A stretch of DNA of 64,000 nucleotides from Sphagnum compactum (taxonomy: Eukaryota > Bryophyta > Sphagnopsida > Sphagnales), in contig OZ234501.1 in NCBI GenBank assembly GCA_965153455.1, forward strand, positions 12,896,001-12,960,000. The letters run 5' to 3'. How positions within the stretch are numbered: position 1 is the stretch's first letter; each line of letters starts with the position of its first letter. The notes under the pieces were generated by a model, which did not search any database, was not told the origin of the DNA, and saw only the letters and a program-made list of their open reading frames with translations. The position numbers and the translations under genes are program-made. Below are positions 1 to 11,192 of this stretch, one piece after another.

Positions 1-1170
1 GGATGGAGGTGGTCAATGCAACAATGTACTTGACTAACAAAAGCCCATTGAGAACTAATGGAAGATTCTCATTAAAACAAAAATACAAAGGAGCCCTTTG
101 AAGCTCTAGGACATCTCAAGGTCTTTGGGTGCATGACATATGTTTACATTCCAAAGAGTAAGTGCGGCAAGTTGGAGTCAATTCTTACAAAATAAATTAT
201 AGGATATGATGATGCTTCAAAAGTGTATGGGTCTTACAGTCCTCAAACAAGGAAGTAATTGTAACTAAACATATTATTTTTATGCAAAGATAATGGGAAT
301 CATAAGTCTAAAACAAAGGCAAGCAATGGAAACAATAAGTGGAATTTCATTAACTTTGGAATCACATGATGAAGGTGAAATTGTACAAGTTTAACAACAT
401 GGAAAGGAGATTGGTGGAGAGCTAGACATACCTTACAATGACAAACAAATTTGTGTAGAAGGAATGTCAGAAGAAGAATATGGATCAACTCCACCTTTCA
501 AAACTTACCAATGATGGATACCAAAACTAATGAAATGAATAAGGGGACCTCCAATGCACATGAAGGATTAAATTTGTTCCATTGAACTAATCATTGAACT
601 ATAGCCCACAACATACAAGGAAGTAGCTACTTCCACCCAAGTTGGCAACAAGCCATGAAACAAGAGTGTTGAGTCCATAATGAAGAATAAGATGTGGTAG
701 CTTGTGGAGTTGCTAGAAGGGAAAAGACCCACTACTAATAAATGTGTATACAAAACCAAAGTAACTATAAATGGAATATTGGAAAAGCTAAAGGCCAGAT
801 TTATTGCAAGAGGTTTTGAACAATAAAAGGGTGTAGATTTTGAAGAGACATTTGCACCAACTATAAAGTGGGAAATGGCAAAAATAGCTATGGGACTTGC
901 ATCACAATATGGATGGCAAATGGAACATCTAGATGTAAAGGCAATTGTTGTCTTTTGTGACAATCAAACAAGTTGGTAAAAGATCCAGTTTTGTAGGTAA
1001 GAACTAAGGACATTAAATTACAACATTGTTGCGATTGAAAACCGAATGAAGTAGGAGACATGGAAGTAGCATATGTTCCAATGGTAGAATAATACAGTGA
1101 CATTTTCACAAAATTTTCACAAAACCATTAAGGAGAATTCAATTTGAATTCTTGAAAACAAGTTGGAGTG
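1..1170 (+). mobile_element. Degenerate Ty1/Copia retrotransposon remnant
   Basis: Seen: around 110-155 a frame reads HLKVFGCMTYVYIPKSK, the segment after the integrase core of plant Copia polyproteins, followed by a stop and a GYDDASK-like piece. Around 790-950 another stretch reads KARFIARGFEQ, stop, KGVDFEETFAPTIKWEM, the start of the Copia reverse transcriptase, ending near HLDVKAIVV. Around 1057-1110 a piece like GDMEVAYVPM...YSDIFTK matches the end of Copia RNase H. Known: these blocks occur in this order in Copia pol. Inferred: many stops and frame changes, and loss of the RT catalytic core and most of RNase H between about 955 and 1040, mean the copy is dead and internally deleted. 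It extends beyond the left edge. No paired LTRs are visible. Confidence 0.8.
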
Positions 1171-2574
1171 CATAGCTTGGCAAATGTTCACTCAACCCAA
1201 TATAAACCATTTTTTGAAGTAAAGTTGAGAGATCCTTAATTGTTTAGAAATCCAAGCTTTACAAGAGGATCCCATCTAGTCTAAGGAAAAATGGTTTAGA
1301 AACACATTAAGGTGTTAAGTAGGGTGTAAAAATGGATTAGTTTAGCACATCTTACTCTTGTCGACCTTTTTATCACTAACTTTCTTACATGACTGCCATT
1401 GATCTTTCGAGACATACGTCTGACCTACAATTCAAAATGACATGACCTTCTACAACTTAGGAAGACATTTACTTGTATCAATTATGTTTGTTGGAGAGTA
1501 GCTCCTTAGGGGTCAATTATTTTTAGGACCCACAGAATGTATATATAGTTTCATCTTCTATGTTGTTCTTCACACCAATTCTTCGTGTAATGAGAAGGCA
1601 ATTTAATAGAGTCCTGATTTTTTTAACAAAATTTTCTTGCTTACAGGTGGGGCTTGAGAAATAATAAGTAATGGGTGGGCCATCTTGGAATTGAGAAATA
1701 CTATTGAAGGCCCAAATACCAAGCATGGGTGGAGCTGCTCTTACTATGTGTAAAAATAGCATGATGGAAGCAACTGAAAAGTCCATTTTTGCACTGAATG
1801 AGCAGATGAACTCCTTCTCATGCAGGGAAGGAGTCGGGACTGCAAGTGCCCCAGCCAAATAGGTCAGCCTTGATGTGCACTCTTTTAATCATGAGCTAGT
1901 GTTAAAACTGCAAGAACCTTTTCATTTTTGATGAGAAAGATGGGGTCCTCACAAGAACCAAGGCAATCAGCTGAGGGTTATTTAGGCTCAAATGTTCGAT
2001 AGCACAGCATTGCACCCACTTCAAAGTTCAGTTACCAAATATGGATATATGGCCACATATTGGTAACTGAACTCCTTGCCAATTTTTTTGTACAAAATTT
2101 CTGATAATGGTGTTATGGACAGAATAGATAAAAGAGAAGAAATAGATAAAAAGAGAACTCTCAATTCCAAAAACCCACCCTTCTCAACTCCCAAATCATT
2201 GTTGGGAGTCCGAATACATGAGCATTGAGAGTTGACGTCAGAGATGTTGCAGATGCACCTCTCTGTGACAACTCTAACATGTGCACCTTGTGCATGTCCA
2301 TGCAAAGGTTTTCAGTGGATTAAGTGGGTACTGCATTCATTGGGTTTGTGCACAACCACCACTGTTTTGTTACTTCCTCCATCCCGGAAGTAGTGAATGG
2401 CATACCCAAGCAATGCTGACCTGAATTTGCAGGTGGGCACCATGGCTTAACATCAAGTGGTCTGTATGATTGAAATCACAAGCCTCATGGTTGCTTTGCT
2501 TTACTTCTGAGGACTCTTTGCCATTTTTGCTAGCACGTTCCTGTCAATATTGTTGTCAATCAACCAGCATCCAC
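1171..2574. other. Intergenic, no gene recognised
   Basis: No open frame here resembles a known family. A possible small inverted-repeat element runs from about 1494 (AGAGTAGCTCC) to 1741 (GGAGCTGCTCT); its ends resemble those of the better candidate at 2578-2920, but no clean target duplication is seen. The TGTTGGAGAG at about 1489 followed by TATATATAG could alternatively be an old Copia LTR edge. Confidence 0.35.
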
Positions 2575-2923
2575 TAAAAGAGCAGCTCTACTGGTGCCCA
2601 GTATGTGACCCTGCAAAAATACTTCTCACATCCAAGATGAGTTATTCACTTCTCTTCCAACCCCACCCATAAAACTAAAAAACCAGGACTACAAACAGGT
2701 GGGAGACTACTAATAGCAACCCACCCGGAGCAATCAAACTATCTAGCCAATCAACGGCCAGTGTTAGGGCTTTGCTGTGCCTTTTACCAGCAGCCTCAGC
2801 AACCTGCGGAAAAATGCTGGGCCAAAACTATTTTGCTGAGCCAAATCAGCATGTTTTGGCTTTTCTTCATCCAATTTCCTTTTGCTGGGGGCCACATAGC
2901 AGGCACCCTTGGAGCTGCTCTAA
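2575..2923. mobile_element. Candidate MITE with terminal inverted repeats and TAA duplication
   Basis: Seen: the left end GAGCAGCTCTACTGGTGCC (from 2580) is an imperfect inverted match of the right end GGCACCCTTGGAGCTGCTC (to 2920), about 16 of 19 positions. TAA flanks both sides (2575-2577 and 2921-2923). There is no coding capacity. Known: PIF/Harbinger-derived MITEs in plants carry 3-bp TWA target duplications and short imperfect inverted repeats. Inferred: a nonautonomous Harbinger-like element of about 343 bp. Other copies in the genome would settle it. Confidence 0.45.
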
Positions 2924-4026
2924 CAGTTCAAACACACACAGACAAAGCTACACTCTGCTGCACAATGATCAGCAAAGGAAAGGATAAACAAACATTCTTC
3001 AAATAAATAGGCACTTCCATCAATGTCATAAATAAGGGGTTCCAAAGTAAGGAATGTGCTGCTGTGAGCAGAGTATCCCTTCTTCCTTCAATGTTGGGCA
3101 CACAAAGAAGGCTCCTTTGTTTTTGGGGGAGTGCAGGGGAGGAGGGCACAGCAGCCACTGTACAATCAAATATTCTAGTTACCTAATCCTACTAGCTGCA
3201 AAAGTGTCTTTGATGTCACCAGCATCACCATTGCTTTCAGCATGGTACAAGAGCCCTGTGGTGCATTGTGATTGTTGAGAAGCAGAATTGTTTCCCAAGA
3301 CAGGGATCTTGTCTCAACCTTCAGCAGTCCAAAAGTGGCAGCAAAAGTTCTGGGCAGAAAGTAAGAGAGGGCTTTATGGGTTGCCCACCACTGTGGTACA
3401 CCATCACCATTCTTGTCCACATCACAAACCACAATCTGGTCCATGCTCACTAACAACCACATGCTCCCTATCCTCGTGCCTGCAATTGTGAAATACTTTG
3501 TTGTATTTCTCAACAGGCATTCATGATTGGCAGCATTCTTGATCATCTTCCTCCAGCCACTACAACTTGGTGCAGAGCCACAACAGGCTTGCGCTGTCAT
3601 AGTGGGGACCCGAATGGTGTCTGAATCTATCTGGACTGCTAACTGAGAACCTGCCTTCTTTCTCTTCTCTTTGTCTAGACATGACTGTCTGCTGCAACCG
3701 ATGGAGTTGCAGATGGAGGTAACATAAGGGATTGGAGCACTCCACATCATGATAGCTGGTAGGTTTTGGAATGTGATGATGACATTCACTTGCCTTGGAT
3801 CAATTGTCTTTCTTATTTCACCAGTGGCAGGTAGTAGCAAGCTGAGTTGTGATAAAGAGTCTTTGTTGCCAAAGCTTTGACTGCATGTGTGTCCACCAAA
3901 CCTGTGATCTCTCTCTCTCTCTCTCTCTATCTGGCCATGATTTCACAAACCACACAAAAAGCAGGAAAAAACAAATCACACAAATACAAGGCATCATCAT
4001 CCTGCCCTCCTATTGTCAAGATTGTT
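2924..4026 (-). other. 3' flank / probable 3' UTR of the DUF863-like gene
   Basis: This lies downstream of the minus-strand stop at 4027. It holds a minus-strand open frame at 3175-3840 (about 220 codons, with no ATG at its left edge) that resembles no family I know. Its composition does not differ from the flanks, so it may be 3' UTR or an unannotated downstream exon. No poly(A) site can be assigned with confidence. Confidence 0.3.
3909..3928. repeat. (CT)10 microsatellite
   Basis: Perfect CT dinucleotide run. In the minus-strand transcript it would read as GA repeats in the 3' flank of the DUF863-like gene. Confidence 0.9.
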
Positions 4027-7000
4027 TTACATATGAACTGCATCTGAGATATCCCCATTTGCTGCCTCCTGCTGTGGCCTTTTGAGTATTATAGCTTTTG
4101 GGGAAGATACGGACAAGAATTCTGCATCTGCCGGCTTGTGCCTGTTACCAAAACTTGGGAAGGGAGTTGGACTGATGGTGGTGGGGGTTTGAACAGCTGG
4201 CTCTGGAGGTGGTGCTTTCGGTACAAGAGAGGAAGCTGGCATCTGAAGCAGGTCTGGGGCGTCATCCTCCTCTTTTGTGGTGCAGGATCCCTGCTGCTGC
4301 TGCAATGCTGCTTGAGAGTTCTTATGTGATGACTTAGGTGACAGAGTTGTATCATCGGGCATGGTGCTCTCCTCCACTCTACACCCTACTTTCGAGACTT
4401 GCAAAGAACAGGCCTCAGGTGGTTTCAAAGTGGATTCTGACAACACAATTGATTCCTCGGCTGAATTTTGTGCTGGATCAGCACTTGCAGAGCTGTGTTG
4501 TGGTGGCTTCAGTAGTGCCTCACAACCTTGGTGGTGGTGGTGATTGCCATCCTCATTCACATCACTAACATCACCGCATTCATCACTACTCGCCTGGTTC
4601 CACGTATCCACAGCATTGTGTTGTTGCCATTGCTGCTGCTGTTGTACCTGCCGCATGTCTAGTTCACTAAGTTTGGTGCCACCCTCTTCTCCATTGCCTG
4701 CTGGCAAAATCTGGCCAGATCCTAAAGCGGGTGCTGGTTGACCTACATACTCCCCTGGGTTGATAACATTTCCCACTCCCGACTGACCAGATCCAGACCC
4801 AGAACCATCACTCAGACAACAACCTTCATCACCATATGACTTCAAAGGTCCTTGAGCAGGACTTCTTGCCACTGTTCTACTGGTGGATTTTCCCTCCCGG
4901 TCTTGGTCTGGCGAGACCATCTGCTCCCTCTCTCTTTTTACCCCTGCTTTAGGAACCCATCCTGCAAATGCTCGATTTGCACTACCAACTTGGCCTTCAT
5001 GACTCCTCAACGAAGGGTTGCCACCTTCACCCTGACTGATATCATCCTGTTCTTTGACAGATGACATCCCAACCTCCTCGCCACTCGAAACACTTGGGGA
5101 ATGATCCGTTTTTGGGGAGTGGAGTTTCATCTCCTTTTTGGTTCCGTCCTGTCGAAGAACAAGCTTGGGAGGTTTCTTGAATGGTGCTTTCGGGGGCTGG
5201 AGAACTGAGAAAGGTGAGAATGGAGGCCCAGGATCGCCAGTTGTCCAAGATCCACTGGAAACTAGGTCAACGTTGAATGCAAGTGGTGGTGCTGCAGCGG
5301 CAGGGAAGGCATAGATGGCACCTGTATCTGCATGGAACGCATTCACAGGCTGCCAACCTCCTTGCTGCACTGGAGGCACAGTATGTGAGTACCATGCAGC
5401 AGCATTCATGGCTGAAACCACAAGGCCTTGCCTTGGTAAAGCAATTGGCCCTTCGTATGGGTGCAGCTGCACTGGGACAGCAGCTGCTGCCAGTGTGTAT
5501 GTTTGCTTGTATACTGGAGGGGTGAACCCGGCAGGTAGGCTTTCACCTTCTCTTGCTGCAGGAAAGAGTGGCATGGTCTCATTGGTGGTGAGCTTGAAAG
5601 GTGCATATGTCTGAGGTGCAGGCAACATGCCAATGGCAGCAGAGGGAGCCTGGTAGATGCCTTCTGCTGAATGAACCCATATATGCTGTTGCTGTTGTTG
5701 CTGCGGCTGCTGCTGCTGCTGTTGAAACCAAGTACCCTCGTTCCTTGAGTCCTGCTGCTGTGGCTTCGGGAGTGGTGTTCCTGTCCGGGAATCTTCCCAC
5801 AGTGATGCTGGAGATGGTGCTGGAGACAGTGTCATCTGTGACCACCAGGGACAATAAAGAAACAGTCTGTCATTAACCAAAAAAAGCAAGGCTTTGCACA
5901 AGGTAGTGGCTTGTAGTTGTACTGTAAGAAACAATAACCATCAGATGCCTTGCATTTTGCATTTTGACAGTAACAGTAATGACAACAGAAGTACCTTTGG
6001 AGTAGGTTGATGTGAGGGGTTGTCCCCAATATCAAATTGGAGAGAGGAGTGTTTTTCCTTCTTGTGGGAGGAGACATCTGCACCAGGTAGGTAATCTCCT
6101 TCTGCCTCATTGCTCTTCCTTTCCAAACTAAGTCCCCACAGTCCACCAAGAAAACCTTGTGTAGCAACGGTTGGAGTAGGACGAAATGGGGCCTCGTGCA
6201 CAATGTTGTCATCAGATCTAGAGGTGACAACAGGCAGATGATCCTGTACAGGCCGATCACCATCTTGTTGGGCCCATCCACTGCTCAACCTCAGCCTCAG
6301 CTCCTCTGCCTCCACATCTACCTTGATTCCAGCAGCAGCTTCACCTGACAACTTCTCCTCTTCATCATCCTCCTCATCCATGTTTTCATCTGGCAGTCTC
6401 TCCAAATCAAAGACTCTTCGTCGTCTCCCTGGTTTCCTATTGCCACCACCATCAAACTCTCCTCCTTTGCCTGTGTAGCCACCCCTTTCTGTAACTTGAT
6501 CACATCTGAAACCTGCTGCACCTAAACCTGAACCTTCTTGGTACTCTGTCTTTAACAAAGGAGCTTGCATCATACCTGCCCATGAGTTCTTATTGTTGTT
6601 TGCATTCACAGAGGTACAAGTTGCTGCTTGAACATGCTGCATCGCCACTGCTTCTCGCTTCTGCATTTCTGCCATAAGATATACCTGGAGTTTGTGCACT
6701 CTATGTAGCTCCTGGACCTGGGTGGAAGCAAGTCAGAGACATCAGTCTCTCCCTCTCTCTCCCCAGAACTGATGGAATTGGGAAAAATGATGGATGCATC
6801 CAGCAGGGGTGGAAACAGAAAGCCCACCTACCTGTTCACGGAACTGTGCATCTTGTCGTAACATGGTATCACGCACCAGCTCAGGTGGTGACTGCCCTGT
6901 ATTGTTCTCAAAATGGTTGTTTCTGTGACTGAAATTGCTTGTAATTGTGAAGTAATTCTCTGTGCTGCTGCTTCCACCACTGCTGCCTCCTGCAGTCTGT

Positions 7001-7711
7001 AGATCACCATTTTTGCAAGTCAACTGGCACAATCAGGTAATGCAAGACATACAAACAGACTTCCTCACGGGGTTTGCAGCAAGGATCCTTCTTCTTGTTC
7101 TTCTTTCAAGGCCATATCTTCTTCCTTGCACAGGAGAAAAAAGAAAAAAAAGAAAAAAAGAAATCTTACTGGTGTGGTGATTAGAGGGCACAGCTACCTT
7201 TTGAGGCTTGAAAGAGCCATTCTGCTGTGATGCTGCTGGCCAAAAACCTGCATCGTCTTCAGAAGAGTGGTCCCTATTACTACTACTCTTTGGTCGGCTC
7301 ACTGACCAGCTTGGCACCTGCAAGAATCGGCAGCTCCAGTGTTCAGAAAGACAACACCACCACCCCTGATGCCAGCAGCAGAAATTCACTTGTGTGCCAG
7401 CCAACAAAAAGAACTTGAAGAAGGTGCAGTAGCATTTTTCTCAGAGGAGGAAAAAGAATGTTGTTGCCTACCTCTTGAATATCAGACGATTTCTGGAAAG
7501 AGTAACCCCCAGACATTGAGGGCACGAGCGGCGAGCCATGTAAAGAAGAAGCAACATCTGGTACAGAAGCTGCTGTTGCTCTAAAACCTCCTACTCCTCC
7601 TCCAGCAGCAGCAGCAGCAGCTCTGACTGACGCTTGCAAACCTTGTAACCCTTCCCCCTTTCTGAACTCTTGATATGGATCTCCTCCTCTCAGACCCCGC
7701 AAGACATCCAT
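4027..7711 (-). CDS. DUF863-like plant nuclear protein, five exons
   Basis: Seen: exons 7711-7472, 7317-7198, 7023-6832, 6717-5995 and 5835-4027 join through GT-AG introns that are all phase 0, giving about 1027 residues. Residues ~170-200, across the exon 3/4 junction, read MLRQDAQFREQ then VQELHRVHKLQVYLM, the signature coiled-coil start of DUF863 proteins (usually MLxHEAxFxxQVxELHRLYRxQ). Exon 4 carries RRRRVFDLERLPDENMDEED, matching the family's acidic R-x-FDLxLPADEYID block. Exon 5 is Q-, P-, S- and A-rich with a polyglutamine tract encoded by CTG/TTG on the plus strand (about 5683-5750) and a KPPKLVLRQDGTKKEMKLHSP patch. The start is the first ATG of exon 1 in an A-rich context. Known: function of the family is poorly defined. 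Inferred: nuclear, largely disordered regulator. Family call fairly secure; the C-terminus could be extended by unseen exons. Confidence 0.8.
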
Positions 7712-9480
7712 TTTTTTCCTGTCTGTGTCTGTTTATCTGCAACCCTGGCCTCCTTGTTTGACACCAAATCTCGACTGACCTCAAAGCTCAAAACCTTGAG
7801 GCCAAAGATTCTTGTGCAAGATCCAAATCAAGAAGATTTGTCGGAGATGAAGCTGAAGCGCTGCTCTGTGTCATGATAACCCTAGGGTTCAGGAAACACT
7901 CGCTCCCGGGCGCCGTGCAGCTGGGCTCAGAAGGAAGAGAGGAGACTTGGAAGCCTAGAGAAAAAAACCATGCTTGCTTCAGTATGATCCCATGCTGTGG
8001 GAATGAGTGTGAAGAAGAAGAAGACACCTACTATTGTACAATGTGAGAATGACGCAAAGCATTGCAATCTTTTGACATTCTTGTTTAAGCTTTACCATGA
8101 TTTCTGAAAGGTTGTTGAGCATAATAAAAAAACTCTCCCCTTTTGTCTTCTTCTTCCAAGTTCCGCCACCCGTGCCTCAAACACATCCCAAGCCCATCTT
8201 GGAGACTGAAAATTCCTGTTTTGTCTGCCGAGGTGGTGGTTGTTCAAGAGAGAGATGAAATTTGCACATCTAGGAAGCCAAAGAAACACATACAGGGCAT
8301 GCAAACAAACACTCTTTCTGTGCAAAGAATGCAGACAGAAAGACGAACAAACAGGAGATCAGAATCCGAAACAAACGAAAAACAACCTGGAGATTGATGA
8401 TGGATAGTGTTTTCTTCTTCCTAAAAAAGCAGCTGCTCTCAGATCCTGCTCCACCATCACCTGGTGAGACAATGAAACCAACATTTGGGGGGAAAAAAAA
8501 TGCTGCAGCAGCTGCTGCAAAAACAAGAACAACTTGATGATGATGAAGATGAAAGCAAAAACAACTCTGCAACAACAGCACCCAAGTGTAAAGGAAGTAG
8601 AAAAATACAAACAGACAAAACTACAGCCACAGACTTTTTCCTTCACAACATGGAGACAAGAACCAGGAAGAAGAAAAAGAGGTAAAAACTACCACTACTT
8701 CTACTACACCATCACCACAAAATTCCCAAACTCAAACTCATCTTCCAAACTGGGATATAACGCAACAACAACAACCCTCTTCTTCTTAATCATCATTATC
8801 ATCTTCTTCTTCTTCTTCTTCTTCTTCACAGAAAGATGGATTCTTGGAACACACACAAACACAGCCACAAAAAAAATCAAAATCAGATTGCCATCAAAGA
8901 AAGACTTTTACAAAAAGATCCCACAGAAAAAAAGAAAGAAAAGAGAAATCTCAATCCATGATCACCCACCACCACTTCAAACTCCTCCAACAAACAACAA
9001 ACAACATGCACAAAAGTCTAGTTCAGAAACAAAAGAAAGAAAGAGAGAGAGGGAGAGAGAGAGAAAAAAGAAAGTGTCAGCACTGAACAGCAGCTGGAGC
9101 AGACTAGAATATTATGTCCCACAACAAAAAGAATCAAAGAGAGAGAGTGAGAGAGAGGAAAAAACACAGAAAAAAAGAAAAAAAAAAACAGCTTGGACCA
9201 CCAACAACATCAAGATAAGGAGAAAAGCTTGAACCAACACCAACAGCAACAACAGAAAAAAAAAAGCTTGATCCACCAACAACAACAACAACAAAAATGG
9301 GTGTAAAACACACAGAGACTCTTTCTGACAAGAGAGCCAAAATATGATCACACAAAAAGACCAGCAGCAGAAGCAAAGTATCAGGAGGGCAATAAATATA
9401 TAATAATAATAATAATAATACAATAAATGGATGAGTAAATAAATAAAGGATAATTTTAGCAGCCAAAGCAGTAGTGGTGG
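7712..9480 (-). promoter_or_regulatory. 5' leader and promoter region of the DUF863-like gene
   Basis: Seen on the minus strand: a T/C-rich, G/A-poor stretch with TTC, TTG and CTT repeats between about 9420 and 8480, then a GT/AG-rich segment up to the start codon. A minus-strand upstream ORF of up to 79 codons lies at 8027-7788, and a plausible intron acceptor (ggttgcag) ends about 7738, just before the start ATG. Inferred: a long, possibly intron-containing 5' UTR with upstream ORFs. Promoter position not determinable. Confidence 0.35.
9401..9420. repeat. (TAA)n microsatellite
   Basis: TAA trinucleotide run, next to other simple A/T repeats in the promoter-distal flank of the DUF863-like gene. 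Confidence 0.9.
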
Positions 9481-9682
9481 TGGTGTAACTTTTTCAGTGT
9501 GTAATTGGGTTTATTAATTTTAAATAATAATCATAGGAGCCATAGTAGTAGTAGTAGCAGACTACTACAGTGGGTTTTTACAAAAAATAAAATTTTAATA
9601 AAAATATTTTAAAAAAATTAATTAATTAATTATTTTTTGTATGTAGCCTAGGTGGAGAATCGAGATTGTCTGTAAGCTGACT

Positions 9683-9698
9683 TAGCCAGATTTGGCTA
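9683..9698. repeat. Near-palindrome, copy 1 of TAGCCAAATTTGGCTA family
   Basis: Reads TAGCCAGATTTGGCTA, one base from a perfect 16-bp palindrome that recurs at 24228 and 26557. The flanks are AT-rich and partly similar. Confidence 0.55.
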
Positions 9699-11173
9699 TT
9701 AAAGAAAATTTGAAAGAAAAACCATTCCTTATATATTTTTGGCTACCTACTTGAACCATGTATAAAAATCTGGAAATTTTTACAGAAATTTTTTTGAAAA
9801 AAAATTCAGGTCTCAGCAAAATAAAATAAAATGAAATAAAATAATTCATACAATTCAAAAAATTTCAAAAACTTGTGTTTTATTGTTTGTGGTTTTTTTT
9901 TTCAACCTAAATATAAAATTTAAAGCTCAATTCTCATTATTTGTTAGCTCTTTTTTTGTTTTTTGGTTTTAGTTTTTTGTGTTTTGGTGGGGGAAAAAAA
10001 AATTAAATTTAAATTCAAGTTAAGCACCACCACCTCCATTTTTGGTCATTTGTAGCTATGTGTGCTTAGCCCCTCACCCATTGGTGTATTTGGGGTCCCT
10101 CAAACCCACTTCTCCTTTTTATTTATTATTATTGGTTTTATTGGGGGTGGGTGGGTGGGTGGTCTTCTCTTTTGGAGAAGGAAAATTTAACACATCTTTT
10201 TTTAATAGCATGCTTTAATTTGTGAGGAGTAATAATGCAAGAGTGGTTTTTTTTCTTTTTTTCTTTTTTTTTCTTTTTTTTTGGGTGGCTTTTGGTGTAA
10301 TAAAGTTTGGCAGGATTTCATCAATAATACAAAGTCTCTTAAAGTCTTGGGAATTATATCTTTTTGTGCTATGTGGGGGGGGGGGACCTCCAGGTCAATT
10401 TTTTTTTGGGGGGCTTCATTTCTTAATAAATTGACCAACCTTTGAAAAATTATAGCAAAAGCCTGAATGATTTTGGTGCATTTCTTATTAATTAATTAAT
10501 TAATTATATTTATATATTTATTTCTTATTATTATTTTCCAATAAAAAAAGGTAATACCCCCAAGAAGGAAGGTTCAGAGTTCAGACTCAAAAGAGATATC
10601 ACAACAAATTCGAGACTAAATGTATGCAAAATGCAATTTTTGTGATTATATTTATATATATATAATTTTTTCCCGGTTGTTGTCATAGAAAAGGAATGGA
10701 TCGGAGATCAGAAGTCGAAAGTCGAAAATTGGAAGTCGGACGTCCCGAACCCACACACACACACACACCCGCACCACCATTTTTTGTTCATGGTCCTTGT
10801 TTCCTTTTTCCGGCAAAGTTATTGACTGAAAGATCACTAATTTTGTCCTTACAGTGAAAATATGCAGATCTGCAGAGCCTCGGACAAAGTGTTGTAAAAT
10901 CGGGAGCAAGCTCCGTAGGCAGGCGAAGTACTTTTTCCACAAATGAAAAGAGTTCCGAACAGCTGCCACAATTGCTTGATTGATTGTGCGTCCCCATATA
11001 TCCCCCACCCCCCCCTCGCACTCTCGTCTTTCACTTTTTTGACTACTTTCATCCGGTATCGATCGATGCTGTGGCTTGTACGAGTGGGTAGTAGCTCGGT
11101 TGTAGATAATGTGCTTTAAAAAAAAATCCATCAATCCAGTCTGGGTACCACACCTCCTGTCCCGTCCGCTTTT

Positions 11174-11192
11174 CCCCCCCCCCCCCCCCCCC
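11174..11192. repeat. Poly(C) tract, 19 bases
   Basis: Uninterrupted C run. It is G-quadruplex-capable on the minus strand, and a likely spot for sequencing-length error. Confidence 0.9.

Noticed and set aside
1489-1860. 3' LTR of the Copia relic, starting TGTTGGAGAG with TATATATAG
   Set aside because: No second copy and no clear polypurine tract or end; kept only as a possibility.
8534-9232. 232-codon plus-strand frame rich in K, T, Q and F
   Set aside because: It is a product of the A-rich and TTC/CAA simple repeats in the leader of the minus-strand gene.
9112-9466. Minus-strand hydrophobic frames of 103-110 codons that look like membrane proteins
   Set aside because: Leu/Val/Phe codons come from TTG/TTC/GTT repeats; no conserved motif.
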